A DNA stretch of 64,000 nucleotides from an uncultured Clostridia bacterium (lineage in GTDB: Bacteria; Bacillota; Clostridia; Christensenellales; Aristaeellaceae), in NCBI GenBank assembly GCA_947166705.1, contig CAMVFE010000001.1:87720-151719 (forward strand), in the 5' to 3' direction. The translations under genes were made by a program, and so were the position numbers. How positions within the stretch are numbered: position 1 is the first letter of the stretch; each line of letters begins with the position of its first letter. Under the pieces are notes generated by a model, which saw nothing but the letters and a program-made list of their open reading frames with translations, was not told the origin of the DNA and searched no databases. Shown here one piece after another: positions 44,067-54,362 of the stretch.

Positions 44067-45353
44067 TCAATGAATCTCCCATCTGTGAGAGACAGAAATA
44101 ATCCCTGCAGTCTGAACTTTATCAGCAATGGAAATCCTGCATACTTCCTTCCAGAAGTCGTAATTAAATCCGTCGGGACGATGCAGCGCCAGATCGATTG
44201 AATAAACCCCGTTATTCACGGGCAGACTGTCCATTTTCAGGTCAATTTGTCCTTTTTCTTCCAGTGCTACAGGCGCTGATGTATCAATCAGAGTATTCGT
44301 ACCGTAAATATATGTCTGATCACTCCGATAAACAGCAATACCAACCACTGCGTTGTTAATCTTTTTCTGTGCTGTATAGTCAATATGAATGACAAATGGT
44401 TCCATCGGAGAAAAAGAATTTTTTTCTGTTCCGTCCACACCCTGTATGCTGACTTTTTCCACACGGGCTTCTCCGCTTCCCTCCCGTTTCTGTCCTGTCC
44501 TTTCTTTGTTGTCCCTCCGCGTTTCATTTTCTGCGGCTTTTCTGCCTTCTTTCCGCCTTTGCTCCCGCTCCGCCCGGGATTGGTTTTTTTCATTCATATA
44601 AGCCATATACAGCGGATGTACATTCCTGGGCAGACCGCTTTCCCGAATCACACCTTCTTCAATCCAAATGGTTCGGTCACAAATCTGCTCGATGCGGTCG
44701 AGAGCGTGTGATACGATCACAATGGTCGTTCCCTTGGCCTTGATCTCCTGCATTTTGTGAAAACATTTCGCCTGGAAAGATGCATCCCCCACCGCCAGGA
44801 TCTCATCCACAAGCAGGATATCTGCGTCCACGTTGATCGCAACAGCAAAAGCCAGTCGCGTATACATTCCGGAAGAATAGGTTCTCACCGGATTGTCGAT
44901 ATAATCTTCCAGTTCAGAAAACTCAATGATGTCTTCGAGTCTGCGGTCGATCTCCTGCCGCTTCAGCCCGAATATCGATGCGTTCGTATATATATTCTCC
45001 CGCCCGCTCAGATCCGGATGAAAGCCCGCTCCCAGCTCAATCAGGCTTGAAACCCGTCCTTTCATCCGGATCGTTCCCTCGTTCGGATAAAGGATGCGCG
45101 TCAGCATTTTCAGGGTTGTGCTTTTTCCACAGCCATTTTCTCCGATCAGCCCGATCGCTTCTCCCTGGCGAACCTGGAAGGAAATCCCCTTCAGCACCCA
45201 CCGGTCTTCATACCTCCGCCGGTTCCGAAACAGGATCCTTTCCTTCAGGGAGGTGCTTCCGTCTGCGTAAATCCGGAACTTCTTTTTCACATTCTGCACA
45301 TCGATAACGACGGGCGTTTCTTCCATCAGTTTTCCATCTTTATTGTCTTCCAC
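44067..45353 (-). CDS. wzt: Polysaccharide ABC exporter ATPase (Wzt/TagH type)
   Basis: A 428-residue protein: ATPase at about 15-240 with Walker A LIGENGCGKSTT, signature TYSSGMYTRLAFA, Walker B ADILLVDEIL and IVIVSHALDRI. After a charged linker, residues about 310-428 resemble the Wzt C-terminal carbohydrate-binding domain (VGIAVYRSDQTYIYG, NGVYSIDLALHRPDG), which recognises the polymer end in O-antigen export. The start is GTG at 45353, six bases after GGAGGTGAT inside the permease end; ATG at 45326 is an alternative. It follows the permease gene directly, as is usual. Confidence 0.88.
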   Translation of the reverse strand: MEDNKDGKLMEETPVVIDVQNVKKKFRIYADGSTSLKERILFRNRRRYEDRWVLKGISFQVRQGEAIGLIGENGCGKSTTLKMLTRILYPNEGTIRMKGRVSSLIELGAGFHPDLSGRENIYTNASIFGLKRQEIDRRLEDIIEFSELEDYIDNPVRTYSSGMYTRLAFAVAINVDADILLVDEILAVGDASFQAKCFHKMQEIKAKGTTIVIVSHALDRIEQICDRTIWIEEGVIRESGLPRNVHPLYMAYMNEKNQSRAEREQRRKEGRKAAENETRRDNKERTGQKREGSGEARVEKVSIQGVDGTEKNSFSPMEPFVIHIDYTAQKKINNAVVGIAVYRSDQTYIYGTNTLIDTSAPVALEEKGQIDLKMDSLPVNNGVYSIDLALHRPDGFNYDFWKEVCRISIADKVQTAGIISVSHRWEIH

Positions 45354-45355
45354 GG

Positions 45356-46132
45356 TCACATCACCTCCGAGAAGCGGCGCTTCAGCTTGCCAAAAATCAG
45401 GAATCCCGCTGTCAGAAACACAATCCCCATTCCCGCCGCAGCACCCAGCGTTTCCAATTGAGGCTCTCTCCCCCAATACAGGATATCCCTGTAGGCCGTC
45501 ACAATGCTGGTCATGGGATTCAGTTGAAAAACCGGAAGCAGACGTTTCGGGATCCTGGAAAGATCATACATGATGGGCGTCAGGAACATCCACGCCATAG
45601 AAAGAATACCCAGAATATGCTCCATGTCTCTAAAATAGACGTCAATCGCGCTCATGATCATCGTAATGCCCAAAGCAAGCATATACTCCACCGCCATCAC
45701 TAAAGGCAGCGAAAGCAGACCCGGCAAGCTGAATCGGATTCCGGAGAAAATACACACCGCGATCACGACAATCTCGCAGTAAAGCATGTTCACAAAAGAA
45801 CTTGTGACAAAAGAAATCGGAATGACCTCTCTCGGGAAATAGATCTTATTAACCAAGGTTTTCTGCTGAAGCAGGCATCCTGAACCAGCGGTCAGACACG
45901 ATGAGAAGAAATTCCATGGAATCAGCGCCACAAAAAGATACAGGTAAAACTTCTCAATATTGGATTTCATGATCACAGAGAAGACCACCGTATAGACCAG
46001 GAGCTGGCACAGAGGAACGATAAAAGTCCATAGGAATCCCAGCACACTGGCCTGATAACGGCCCCGGAGATCCTTATGCACCAACGCGTGGATCATAGTT
46101 CTGTAAGCCCAGATTTCCTTAAGTGTATCCAT
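45356..46132 (-). CDS. wzm: Polysaccharide ABC exporter permease (Wzm/TagG type)
   Basis: A 258-residue ABC-2 permease with six membrane segments. It begins [26 protein letters not shown] (cytosolic part), then GFLWTFIVPLCQLLVY, and has the conserved LVNKIYFPREVIPI and LFQLNPMTSIVTAYRDILYW regions of the Wzm/TagG family. It forms the channel with the ATPase encoded next. ATG overlaps the end of the rmd gene by 14 bases. Confidence 0.9.
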   Translation of the reverse strand: MDTLKEIWAYRTMIHALVHKDLRGRYQASVLGFLWTFIVPLCQLLVYTVVFSVIMKSNIEKFYLYLFVALIPWNFFSSCLTAGSGCLLQQKTLVNKIYFPREVIPISFVTSSFVNMLYCEIVVIAVCIFSGIRFSLPGLLSLPLVMAVEYMLALGITMIMSAIDVYFRDMEHILGILSMAWMFLTPIMYDLSRIPKRLLPVFQLNPMTSIVTAYRDILYWGREPQLETLGAAAGMGIVFLTAGFLIFGKLKRRFSEVM

Positions 46133-47051
46133 CTCTTTCCCGTCCTCGGTAATCAGATAATGCGTCCTGAAGAAGCTGCTCCAGAGGGATTTCCGGTTCC
46201 CATCCCGTATCCCGGGTCAGCTTGGAATGATCACAGCAAATGACCGGCGTGTCACTCGGCCGCATCCGGGTCGGATCCTGGCGCACCGGTATTTCACACT
46301 TTGCCATCGCCAGGAGCCGATCCAGGATTTCCTGTCCGCTCCAGGTCCTTCCGGATCCAACATTGTAGATTTCTCCGGACCTCCCTTTCTCCGCGATCAG
46401 CCTGTATGCCCGCACCACGTCCCGGACATGGGTATAATCCCTTCTCGATTTCAGGTTGCCAACCAGCAGTTCCCGGGCCTTTCCCCGCTCCACCTGAACA
46501 ATGCCGCTGGCAAAATCCGGAATGATGTAACCCTTTTTCTGTCCCGCGCCTCCGTGATTAAAGGACCGGGTCATGCAGATATTCATTCCGTAGCTTTTTG
46601 CGTAGATACGCGCCATCTCTTCCTGCGCTTTTTTGGAAACCCCGTAAGGTGACCCGGGTCGGGTTTCCATTTCCTCTGTGACCCTGGTTCCCGCGTCGCC
46701 CAACGAGCCGTACTGATCAGAAGAACCGGTAAGGATTATTCTCGTATCCTTCAGCCCGCTTTTCCTGACCGCCTCCATCACGTTCACCGCGGCGATAACA
46801 TTCATTTCCACCGTCAGACGGGGCTTTTTCCAGGACAAGCCCACATCCGCCAGTGCAGCCAGATGGAAAATCACGTCCGGCTTCTGCTCAGAAACAATCT
46901 TTTCAATCCGATCTCCGTCCAGAAGATCCGCAACGATTGTCCCCGGCGCCTCCGTCCTGTCGAGGCCGGTCACCCGATATCCAGCGTTCAGAAGCTCCTC
47001 CCGAAGGTAACCTCCGACAAATCCGGCGCTTCCCGTTATCAGCGCTTTCAT
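46119..47051 (-). CDS. rmd: GDP-6-deoxy-D-mannose reductase
   Basis: A 310-residue short-chain dehydrogenase: Rossmann motif [22 protein letters not shown], active-site SPYGVSKKA (YxxxK) and the RMD-type [12 protein letters not shown] with [17 protein letters not shown]. The enzyme reduces GDP-4-keto-6-deoxymannose to GDP-D-rhamnose. The preceding gmd gene makes its substrate, which supports RMD over GDP-fucose synthase. ATG overlaps the gmd stop as ATGA. Confidence 0.85.
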   Translation of the reverse strand: MKALITGSAGFVGGYLREELLNAGYRVTGLDRTEAPGTIVADLLDGDRIEKIVSEQKPDVIFHLAALADVGLSWKKPRLTVEMNVIAAVNVMEAVRKSGLKDTRIILTGSSDQYGSLGDAGTRVTEEMETRPGSPYGVSKKAQEEMARIYAKSYGMNICMTRSFNHGGAGQKKGYIIPDFASGIVQVERGKARELLVGNLKSRRDYTHVRDVVRAYRLIAEKGRSGEIYNVGSGRTWSGQEILDRLLAMAKCEIPVRQDPTRMRPSDTPVICCDHSKLTRDTGWEPEIPLEQLLQDALSDYRGRERDGYT

Positions 47052-48094
47052 AGAAGCAGCCCTTCCTTTTCCTTCCTCGCCAGCTTAAGATCATACTCGG
47101 ACATCAGGGCGCACAGCTGTTCCAGACTCGTCTGCCGTGGATTCCATCCCAGTTTGTCCCGCGCCTTCGACGGGTCTCCCAGAAGATTGACTACATCCGT
47201 AGGCCTGTACCATCTGGGATTGACACACACCAGCATTTTCCCCGTCTTCCTGTCAAACCCCTTTTCGTCCTGGCCCTGTCCTTTCCACTCCAGTTCAATG
47301 CCGACATGCTGAAAAGCAAGCGTTGTGAATTCCCTCACGGTATGCTGCACTCCGGTCGCAATCACATAATCATCCGGCTCATCCTGCTGAAGAATTAACC
47401 ACATGCATTCGACATAATCCTTTGCGTATCCCCAGTCCCTCAGGCTGTCCAGGTTGCCGAGCTCCAGATGATCCTGAAGCCCGACCGCGATCCTGCCGGC
47501 CGCCCGGGTAATCTTCCGGGTCACGAAAGTTTCTCCCCTGCGCTCCGATTCATGGTTAAAAAGAATTCCGTTACAGGCAAACACACCGTATGCTTCCCGA
47601 TACTGCCGGATCATCCAGTACCCGTACTGCTTGGCCACCGCGTAGGGGCTGTAGGGATGGAATGGAGTTTTCTCGTTCTGCGGGCACTCCTCCACTTTAC
47701 CGTACAGTTCGCTGGTGGACGCCTGGTAAACCCGGCATGTGTGATCCATACCACCGGTATGAACCGCTTCCAGAATCCGAAGAACGCCCAGCGCGTCCAC
47801 GTCCCCGGTATACTCCGCCGCCTCAAAGGAAACCTGGACGTGGCTCTGGGCCGCCAGATTATAGATCTCATCCGGCCTGACTTTCAGAATGATCCTGCAG
47901 ATGCTGCTGGAATCGGACAAATCACCCTCGTGAAGATGGATCCGATCCAGAATATGATCAATTCTTGAAGTGGTCGGGACGGAAGATCTCCGGATCATTC
48001 CATGTACTTCGTATCCTTTTTCCAAAAGCAATTCCGCGAGATAGGAACCGTCCTGCCCTGTAATCCCCGTAATCAATGCCTTTTTCACGTCCAT
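47048..48094 (-). CDS. gmd: GDP-mannose 4,6-dehydratase
   Basis: A 348-residue dehydratase: [49 protein letters not shown] (YxxxK) and [16 protein letters not shown], all classic GMD. It converts GDP-mannose to GDP-4-keto-6-deoxymannose. Start ATG at 48094 matches the family start; ATG at 48109 is an alternative. Together with manC upstream and rmd downstream it completes the GDP-D-rhamnose route. Confidence 0.92.
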   Translation of the reverse strand: MDVKKALITGITGQDGSYLAELLLEKGYEVHGMIRRSSVPTTSRIDHILDRIHLHEGDLSDSSSICRIILKVRPDEIYNLAAQSHVQVSFEAAEYTGDVDALGVLRILEAVHTGGMDHTCRVYQASTSELYGKVEECPQNEKTPFHPYSPYAVAKQYGYWMIRQYREAYGVFACNGILFNHESERRGETFVTRKITRAAGRIAVGLQDHLELGNLDSLRDWGYAKDYVECMWLILQQDEPDDYVIATGVQHTVREFTTLAFQHVGIELEWKGQGQDEKGFDRKTGKMLVCVNPRWYRPTDVVNLLGDPSKARDKLGWNPRQTSLEQLCALMSEYDLKLARKEKEGLLL

Positions 48095-48125
48095 ACTTCT
48101 GTGGTACATCCTTTCTTTTCAGACT

Positions 48126-49274
48126 TTATAACAGCTCCGTACGATTAACCGCTCTGAGAATCTCCACCACTTTCTTGATATCCCCGGCGCTGTCCTTGGA
48201 GCATACCAGTAAAGCATCCTTTGTGTCAACAATAATCAGGTCCTCCAGCCCGACCATGGCTATGATCCGATCCTCCCCCTGAACGATGCAGCGTCTGGAA
48301 TCCACAGACACCACATCCCCGCGGATGACATTGCCGGCATCGTTTGCCGTATTCATTCTCTCCACAGCCAGCCAGGAACCCACGTCATCCCAGCCGAAAG
48401 ATGCCGGAAGCACATATACCTCTTCCGCTTTCTCCATGATTCCGTAATCGATGGAAATGGACTTCATCCGGCTGAAGCGGTCCTGGAGAATCTCTTTCTC
48501 CCCCGGAGTCCCCATGGAAGCTTCTATTTCCTCCAGCAGCTGATAATTCTCCGGCAGCTTCACTTTCATTTCCCGAAGAATCACGCTCGTTTTCCAGATG
48601 AACATCCCGCTGTTCCAGAGGTATTCCCCGCAGGCCAAATACCTTTTCGCGGTTTCCATATCCGGTTTTTCCACAAAGTGTTTCACCCGGAAAGCGCCCC
48701 CGGGCGCGTCATGGAATTCCAGATCATACTGGATATATCCGTATCCGGTATCCGGAGCGGAGGGGGATATTCCCAGCGTAACCAAAGCGTCCGTTTCTTC
48801 CGCCGTCTGAAGGGCGTTCCTCAGTACCCTCCGGAACAGATGGGGCTGCATGATCTGATGATCCGAGGGAAGCACCAGCATCAGCGCATCCCCGTATTTC
48901 CTGCGCATCACCATCGCTCCCCACCCGATGCACGGCGCTGTGTTTCTGGCGATCGGCTCACACAGGATGTTCTCCTCCGGCAAGTCCGGAAGCTGCTCCC
49001 GAACCAGGTCCTTATAATCCCTGTTGGTCGCGATAAAGATATCTTCAATCGGAATCAACGGCAGAATTCTCGCGACCGTATTCTGAATCATCGTTCTGTC
49101 AGAATCTGTCAGGCACAGGAACTGTTTGGGAATGTCCTTCCTGCTTTTCGGCCAAAATCGCTCCCCGCGTCCCCCTGCCATAATCAGCGCTGCTGTCTTC
49201 AAGTTATGCTTTACCTCACTTTTCTTATATTTTCGTCTGCGGGTTATTTCTTTGTTCTTTCCGCGTCCGGCCAC
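48126..49274 (-). CDS. manC: Mannose-1-phosphate guanylyltransferase
   Basis: A 382-residue enzyme that makes GDP-mannose from GTP and mannose-1-phosphate. It has the signature MAGGRGERFWPKSR near residue 32, PKQFL, LPSDHQI and FVEKPD, with SFGWDDVGSW near the end. It lacks the phosphomannose isomerase extension. GTG at 49274, six bases after the previous stop, is used; TTG at 49202, behind GAGGT, would start nearer the conserved domain and is an alternative. It precedes gmd and rmd. Confidence 0.88.
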   Translation of the reverse strand: MAGRGKNKEITRRRKYKKSEVKHNLKTAALIMAGGRGERFWPKSRKDIPKQFLCLTDSDRTMIQNTVARILPLIPIEDIFIATNRDYKDLVREQLPDLPEENILCEPIARNTAPCIGWGAMVMRRKYGDALMLVLPSDHQIMQPHLFRRVLRNALQTAEETDALVTLGISPSAPDTGYGYIQYDLEFHDAPGGAFRVKHFVEKPDMETAKRYLACGEYLWNSGMFIWKTSVILREMKVKLPENYQLLEEIEASMGTPGEKEILQDRFSRMKSISIDYGIMEKAEEVYVLPASFGWDDVGSWLAVERMNTANDAGNVIRGDVVSVDSRRCIVQGEDRIIAMVGLEDLIIVDTKDALLVCSKDSAGDIKKVVEILRAVNRTELL

Positions 49275-49280
49275 AGGCCT

Positions 49281-51497
49281 TCATTCTGCCAAGTCCAGAC
49301 GTAGCGTTTCAAATGCCACCCCCAGTACTCTGCTGTCTCCGTTCCCGGGCTTCCTGGCATCCGGGAAGAAGAAACGAAGCACCACTTCCCCGTTTTCGTT
49401 ATATGCGTCAGCCGGAACCTTCTGAATCAGCTGGCAGCTATCCGGCAGAACGGAGTCATAAATCACCTTGTCACCTGCAAGAAGCCTGCATCTTTGCTCG
49501 CCCAAAGTACTGTACCATGTCCACCTCAGAGACATATCCGTCGGCGCGTCAACATCCGGACGCAGCACAATTCTGGTCTCTTCCCCCAGGCTCCAGGTGA
49601 ATCGCGGCTCCGGATTTGAAAAGCCAGAGAAATTATACTGCAGAAAAGTCGCTTCGTCCTTTTGAAAGCTGATGATTTCACCCGGTAGATAATCATCCTT
49701 GTACCGCATGGCAATCACATCAGAGTCTTTTGCGCTGTAAAGATGCGCAAAAGAAACTCCCTCTGGGGTTATGTCCTCATAGTTTTCCGGATCAAGCCTC
49801 AATTCTGCGTCGTCGGTCAGGATATATTGAATAGCCGGCAATCCGTCCAGTCCTTCGGCTGCAATATTCAGCTCATCAAGTGAATAGGAAATCTCCGCGG
49901 TTTTCTTCCTTCCGGTATCCATGATCTTTCTCAGCTGATTGCTGGTCAGGAAAAAGGCCCCGTAATTCGAATACAGATCCCAGGTTAGCAATTCCGCCGA
50001 ATTGCGACTCTTAAAAACGGTGAGAATACATGTATTTGTATCCTTTGTTTCTAGTTCGCGGTTGATCCGGGCAATTTCCGTCTGGATATCCGATGTTGGT
50101 AATTTTTGTCTCTGTTTCATGTCTTTTGCGAAAAACAAACCATTCACGCAGGCAAGAACAAGCAGTACTGCCACAAACACCCGACACCAGTTCTTTTTCC
50201 CGGACAGCAATACCGCGCATGATCCCCCGAGAAGCAAAGCAAACAGATACTTTAAATACGGCCGGACGTTATCCGGTAGATATCTCATGACATACAGGCC
50301 CGGATGATCCACTTCACTGCCAATATCAGGAGTTTTGGCAAAGACCAATGTCAGCAAAACACACAGAATATGAACTATCAGAATTTCACGTTTGATTCCC
50401 GGATCATCCGGTTTTTCGTGTGCCTTCAGGAAAAACAGAAAAAACAGATAACCCAAGCTGCAAAAATATCGTAAATGGATCCGAAAAACACCGTGTACAT
50501 CCTTTTCAAACGCGGATACCCCGAAGGCTGTCCCCAGACTGATCCAGAAGGTGCAAAGGATTGTCAGCTGCAAAAGCTGTTGTTCCGGATGGCTGAAGCT
50601 TCTGCGCTTGATCGCCGGATAAATCAACGGAATCAACTGCCATGACACGGCAAAGAACATCAGCAGTGTCAAAACGGCACAGCAGAAAAAATAGGCTTTC
50701 CCGGGAGACAGCAGATGGTTGACCGAAACCTGTATTTCATACGAATAACCCGCGTTTCTGAAAAAAGCAAGTTTCAGGAGAACAATCGGTATCAGAAAAA
50801 AAACCAGATAGGAGAAAAACCGTGTGGCTTCCCTGCGCGGATTTCTCTGTTTTTTTTCCCGGAATACCTGATATATCAGCATGCAAAGCATTCCGCCCGC
50901 AAAGCTCATACCAGACTCTTTCGCAATATACAGCGCGGAAGAAAGCAAGCCGCAAACGACTGATCCCCTTACCGACGGTTTGGAAAATTCAAGAAACGCA
51001 GCGTAAAATGCCCAGGCTAGCAGAGGGATATATAAGCTCTCTGCCATAAAAGTCATCCCAAAAAGCTGATCCGGCCACAGAGTGATAATGAGCAGAAGGA
51101 GAATAATCTGTCGGTTCGATCGGAGTATTCTTTTCGCCATCAGGTAGAATGGAATCATCGTGCTGGAAATAAGGATTCCACTAAAGACTGAGATAACACG
51201 CACACGGAGCTCCGCGTTCCGGATACCGTAAAAAGGAGAAAGAATGATCGGGTATAATACCTTCATAAAATTGGTTCTGACATTATACACCTTAAAGGAG
51301 CCTTCCGTCCAAAAGCTTCTAGCCATGCTGAGATAATACAGCTCGTCATTATAAATGGAAGCTCTTTTCGGGAAAGCCAGCAGAACGCTTCTCACAATAC
51401 AGAAAAGCATCAAAGCAAGAAGAACCCATAAAGCAGAATTGGCGACCGCTTTTTTATCGGTTCTCTGATATTTCATCCTTCCTTCCGCCCGTTTCAT
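49281..51497 (-). CDS. GT-C-like polytopic membrane protein
   Basis: A 738-residue protein with a first helix then RASIYNDELYYLSMARSF, the acidic GT-C loop near residue 48, about ten more helices, and a soluble C-terminal part of roughly 280 residues. A GT-C-type transferase using a lipid-linked sugar is likely but no subfamily is recognised. ATG at 51497 has AGGAG and overlaps the end of the O-antigen-ligase-like gene by 44 bases. Confidence 0.7.
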   Translation of the reverse strand: MKRAEGRMKYQRTDKKAVANSALWVLLALMLFCIVRSVLLAFPKRASIYNDELYYLSMARSFWTEGSFKVYNVRTNFMKVLYPIILSPFYGIRNAELRVRVISVFSGILISSTMIPFYLMAKRILRSNRQIILLLLIITLWPDQLFGMTFMAESLYIPLLAWAFYAAFLEFSKPSVRGSVVCGLLSSALYIAKESGMSFAGGMLCMLIYQVFREKKQRNPRREATRFFSYLVFFLIPIVLLKLAFFRNAGYSYEIQVSVNHLLSPGKAYFFCCAVLTLLMFFAVSWQLIPLIYPAIKRRSFSHPEQQLLQLTILCTFWISLGTAFGVSAFEKDVHGVFRIHLRYFCSLGYLFFLFFLKAHEKPDDPGIKREILIVHILCVLLTLVFAKTPDIGSEVDHPGLYVMRYLPDNVRPYLKYLFALLLGGSCAVLLSGKKNWCRVFVAVLLVLACVNGLFFAKDMKQRQKLPTSDIQTEIARINRELETKDTNTCILTVFKSRNSAELLTWDLYSNYGAFFLTSNQLRKIMDTGRKKTAEISYSLDELNIAAEGLDGLPAIQYILTDDAELRLDPENYEDITPEGVSFAHLYSAKDSDVIAMRYKDDYLPGEIISFQKDEATFLQYNFSGFSNPEPRFTWSLGEETRIVLRPDVDAPTDMSLRWTWYSTLGEQRCRLLAGDKVIYDSVLPDSCQLIQKVPADAYNENGEVVLRFFFPDARKPGNGDSRVLGVAFETLRLDLAE

Positions 51498-53019
51498 CCC
51501 CGTTTCTCCTGTCTTCTACCGAAAGCTGCGCTATGCCTTTGCTCTGATTCCGGGCACAGATCATTCCCATAAACAGGAACAGCACAGAGCAATTCGGCGC
51601 GCTGTATCCATGTACTCTGGCAATACATTCCGCCATCTCGCCGACCCAAAATGAGAAAACAATCATCGGCAGCAGTCTTTCCCACAATGGCCTTTCCCGG
51701 GAAGTCAGCGCCTTTACCGCTTTCCGTGCCGCCGCGACAGCCATGCAGATAATAAGCGCCAGTCCAATCATTCCGCTTTCAAGCAGAACCTGCAGCAGGG
51801 TATTATGCGCGTGGGCCGCGTGGGCGTTTCCCCCTGCCAGTGCGTTCACGCCGTCCATGGGACGGTAAATCGACGTTCCCGTCAGGATTCTAACCGGATC
51901 TGCCCGCAGATACTTCAGAACGTTTTTCCAGATTGTCACCCTGCCGGTCAGGATCTGATCCAGACTGCCCGAGAATCCCCGATTTGCCACTGTCACGGTG
52001 GAGGCGGCTCCTTCCGCTGCCGCGGAACGAATACCGGGTACGGCTCCATTCGCGCTCAGATCGGTCACAACAGATCCGGCCCGTCCGATGATGATGACGG
52101 CCAGTAAAAAAACCGCCGTCATTCCCGTTAATGAAAGCAAAACGACAACCCATCTTTTCGAAAGCGCTCTCCCCGGTCCCCTTTCCTTTTTCCTTCCTGT
52201 TTCCGAAAGCCAGTCATACAGCTTCACAAAAACCGGAACGGCCATTCCGAAGGCGCAGCTGATGTGGGCAGCGCGCGCGTCCGTAAGCCCGACACACAAA
52301 AGCAGGGGAACCAGCGCCGCAGTATAAAGGATTTTTCCCGCTGCGTTTTTGCAGACCAGGGCATTGCAGAGCGCGATCACCGCGGAAAAACTGATGATGG
52401 CGCCGCTTATCGTGAAATAATATATCACGTACAGGCGCAGGTTTTTCCCGGCCTGTACGGCATTCTGTTCGGCAAATCCGGGTGCTCCTTCCCCCAGGCC
52501 TGTGCCCAGGCCCCAGAAAGCTCCGTGGGTCAGATTCCAGACCGACCGTGATGAAAAAACCGCATAAAGCGCAATGCAGCAATGAATCACGATTCCGGCG
52601 GTCCATATTCCGGAGAAAACCCTGAGAAGCCTCCGGCTCTGTTCCCTCGTGAAAACCCTTCCGAAAGAGTAACATGCCCCAAAGCACCAGATTGCATGAA
52701 GCAGAATACTGCTCACACCGGAATCCCCGGATTTCTCCGGATTTCTGAGAATCACGTGAATCAGCATAAATGCATAATAAAGGGAAAGAAAGATGAAGCC
52801 TTTATCCTTCCAGGTTTTTCCGAGATATACCCCATAAAAGGACAGGCCGGCCTGCAGGAACAGCACCCACGCCGGAAACCTGAAGCTGTCACGGTAAACC
52901 GCCATGATATAAAGATACCCAATAATCATCAGGAGAACGCCGGCAGCATACACCGCCTTTCCGAGAGCCAGTCGGCTGTCTCTCTCCTTCGGTTCAGTGA
53001 TCCGTACATTTCTGTTCAT
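51454..53019 (-). CDS. O-antigen ligase/polymerase-like membrane protein
   Basis: A 521-residue protein with about twelve helices and a large external loop. The Wzy/WaaL-type motif HAAHAHNTLLQVLLESGMIGL lies near residue 395, after a loop ending PMDGVNALAGGN. Such proteins join or polymerise lipid-linked glycan units. With a Wzm/Wzt exporter present it may instead ligate glycan to a surface acceptor. ATG at 53019 stands after the caspase gene with about 98 bases between. Confidence 0.82.
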   Translation of the reverse strand: MNRNVRITEPKERDSRLALGKAVYAAGVLLMIIGYLYIMAVYRDSFRFPAWVLFLQAGLSFYGVYLGKTWKDKGFIFLSLYYAFMLIHVILRNPEKSGDSGVSSILLHAIWCFGACYSFGRVFTREQSRRLLRVFSGIWTAGIVIHCCIALYAVFSSRSVWNLTHGAFWGLGTGLGEGAPGFAEQNAVQAGKNLRLYVIYYFTISGAIISFSAVIALCNALVCKNAAGKILYTAALVPLLLCVGLTDARAAHISCAFGMAVPVFVKLYDWLSETGRKKERGPGRALSKRWVVVLLSLTGMTAVFLLAVIIIGRAGSVVTDLSANGAVPGIRSAAAEGAASTVTVANRGFSGSLDQILTGRVTIWKNVLKYLRADPVRILTGTSIYRPMDGVNALAGGNAHAAHAHNTLLQVLLESGMIGLALIICMAVAAARKAVKALTSRERPLWERLLPMIVFSFWVGEMAECIARVHGYSAPNCSVLFLFMGMICARNQSKGIAQLSVEDRRNGDETGGRKDEISENR

Positions 53020-53117
53020 TCAACACCGCCTCATCCTCCCGCTCTGATGCTTCCGTAATGCCATCCGGCCGTCATTCTCTTACATGCAATCGGATTCTTT
53101 CGCTTCAAAAACCTTCC

Positions 53118-54338
53118 CTAACGGAATGGGCTGAAGCTCTGCAGATCCCCGGTGTTGCTCTGCGCATTTTGGGTTTCGCCTTCTGTCGCAAGTGATGCGA
53201 CCATCTCCGCCGTCTGAGTCTTCGCGTAGGTAAAGGCCTCTCCGAAAGTCACCAGTCCGTCCTCATCCGCATCCGCGTATTGGGATAGAGTGCTCTGAAC
53301 AACGCCGCTCCAGCCGATTCCCCGGCACAGATAATACGTAAAGAACCCCATCCATTTCTTGTCGCCGGCCTCGCTGATCGGGTATTCATAGCTTTCTTCG
53401 GTAGCCGCCGACGCGGTCATGATGTAATAGGCGGAATAAGTACCCGAAGACCCCCGGCTTTTGAGCCTGCCCTTCGCGGAAGAGCCGGAGCCAAACGCGC
53501 TCAGGAAAGCCGTATTGAAATCTCCGGGATCCTGCTGCTCCTCCGTTCCGGAGGAAACCGCCGCCGTGTGCGCACTGGTCGCATAGTCCTTTTTCAGAAC
53601 TGCCCTGCCTGTCAGTGCTGCGGTGTTGTCCGTCACCAACGCGCCGCTGAAGCAAGCGTCAATAATGACCACCTTCCGTCCCGGAATCTGATCCAGTGCG
53701 TTTCGCAGTTCGACGGGTGAAACAGAAGGACCAATCAGGCCGTTCCAGCAACCTACCAGTGTTCCTCCCGTACCGCCGTGTCCCGAAAAAAAGAAGAGGG
53801 AGATATCATATTCTGTTGCCGCTGCGAACGTGGCTGGGATGGCCTCGAGAATCTCGGTCGAAGTCAGATTACTTCTCGTTGTAACCTGGAAATCCAGGCG
53901 TTCCAGATGCGCCAGCATCTGCCCCATTGCTGCGGTGTCATTGGCGGGAGCGTAAAGCCTTTTGGTATTTGGATTCTCTTCCTTTAGCGGATATCCCGGA
54001 TACGTCTGCCCAATCAGCAGCGCTCGGCAGGTCGTACCGGCATCCACGTCCAACCCCTGGTTCAGCAGCCGCAGGGCTGCGTCCCCCGGCGGGCAGTGCA
54101 CCCAGATGGTCTCATCGCTTCCTGAAAAGGCAGGCCCGGAAATTGTCTCGAGCGTGGTAGGCACCGTAATCTCCCGCAGGGATGGAATACCCGCAAAGGC
54201 ATCTTCCTCCACCGTCACCAGGCTGGCCGGCAGCGTGAAGCCCTCCGCGAAGGCACAGGAAAACAGGCAGGCGGCCGCAATGCCGCCTGCCAGGGTTTTC
54301 CTGATCCGTTTCCAGCTTCTTTCCGCTCTGTTATTCAT
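53118..54338 (-). CDS. Secreted metacaspase-like (C14) peptidase with EF-hand-like loop
   Basis: A 406-residue protein with a signal peptide (AGGIAAACLFSCAFAEGF), one LRR_5-type unit (VEEDAFAGIPSLREITVP) and a caspase-fold p20 domain from about residue 105. The histidine is H187 in FFFSGHGG and the cysteine C229 in IIDACFSG, both intact. A later segment DADEDGLVTFGEAF near residue 360 matches an EF-hand calcium loop. Metacaspases are calcium-dependent and cut after basic residues; secretion of one is notable. It lies 24 bases after the giant protein gene and is likely co-transcribed. Confidence 0.85.
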   Translation of the reverse strand: MNNRAERSWKRIRKTLAGGIAAACLFSCAFAEGFTLPASLVTVEEDAFAGIPSLREITVPTTLETISGPAFSGSDETIWVHCPPGDAALRLLNQGLDVDAGTTCRALLIGQTYPGYPLKEENPNTKRLYAPANDTAAMGQMLAHLERLDFQVTTRSNLTSTEILEAIPATFAAATEYDISLFFFSGHGGTGGTLVGCWNGLIGPSVSPVELRNALDQIPGRKVVIIDACFSGALVTDNTAALTGRAVLKKDYATSAHTAAVSSGTEEQQDPGDFNTAFLSAFGSGSSAKGRLKSRGSSGTYSAYYIMTASAATEESYEYPISEAGDKKWMGFFTYYLCRGIGWSGVVQSTLSQYADADEDGLVTFGEAFTYAKTQTAEMVASLATEGETQNAQSNTGDLQSFSPFR

Positions 54339-54362
54339 AACTGCCGTCCTGATTATAGTCCC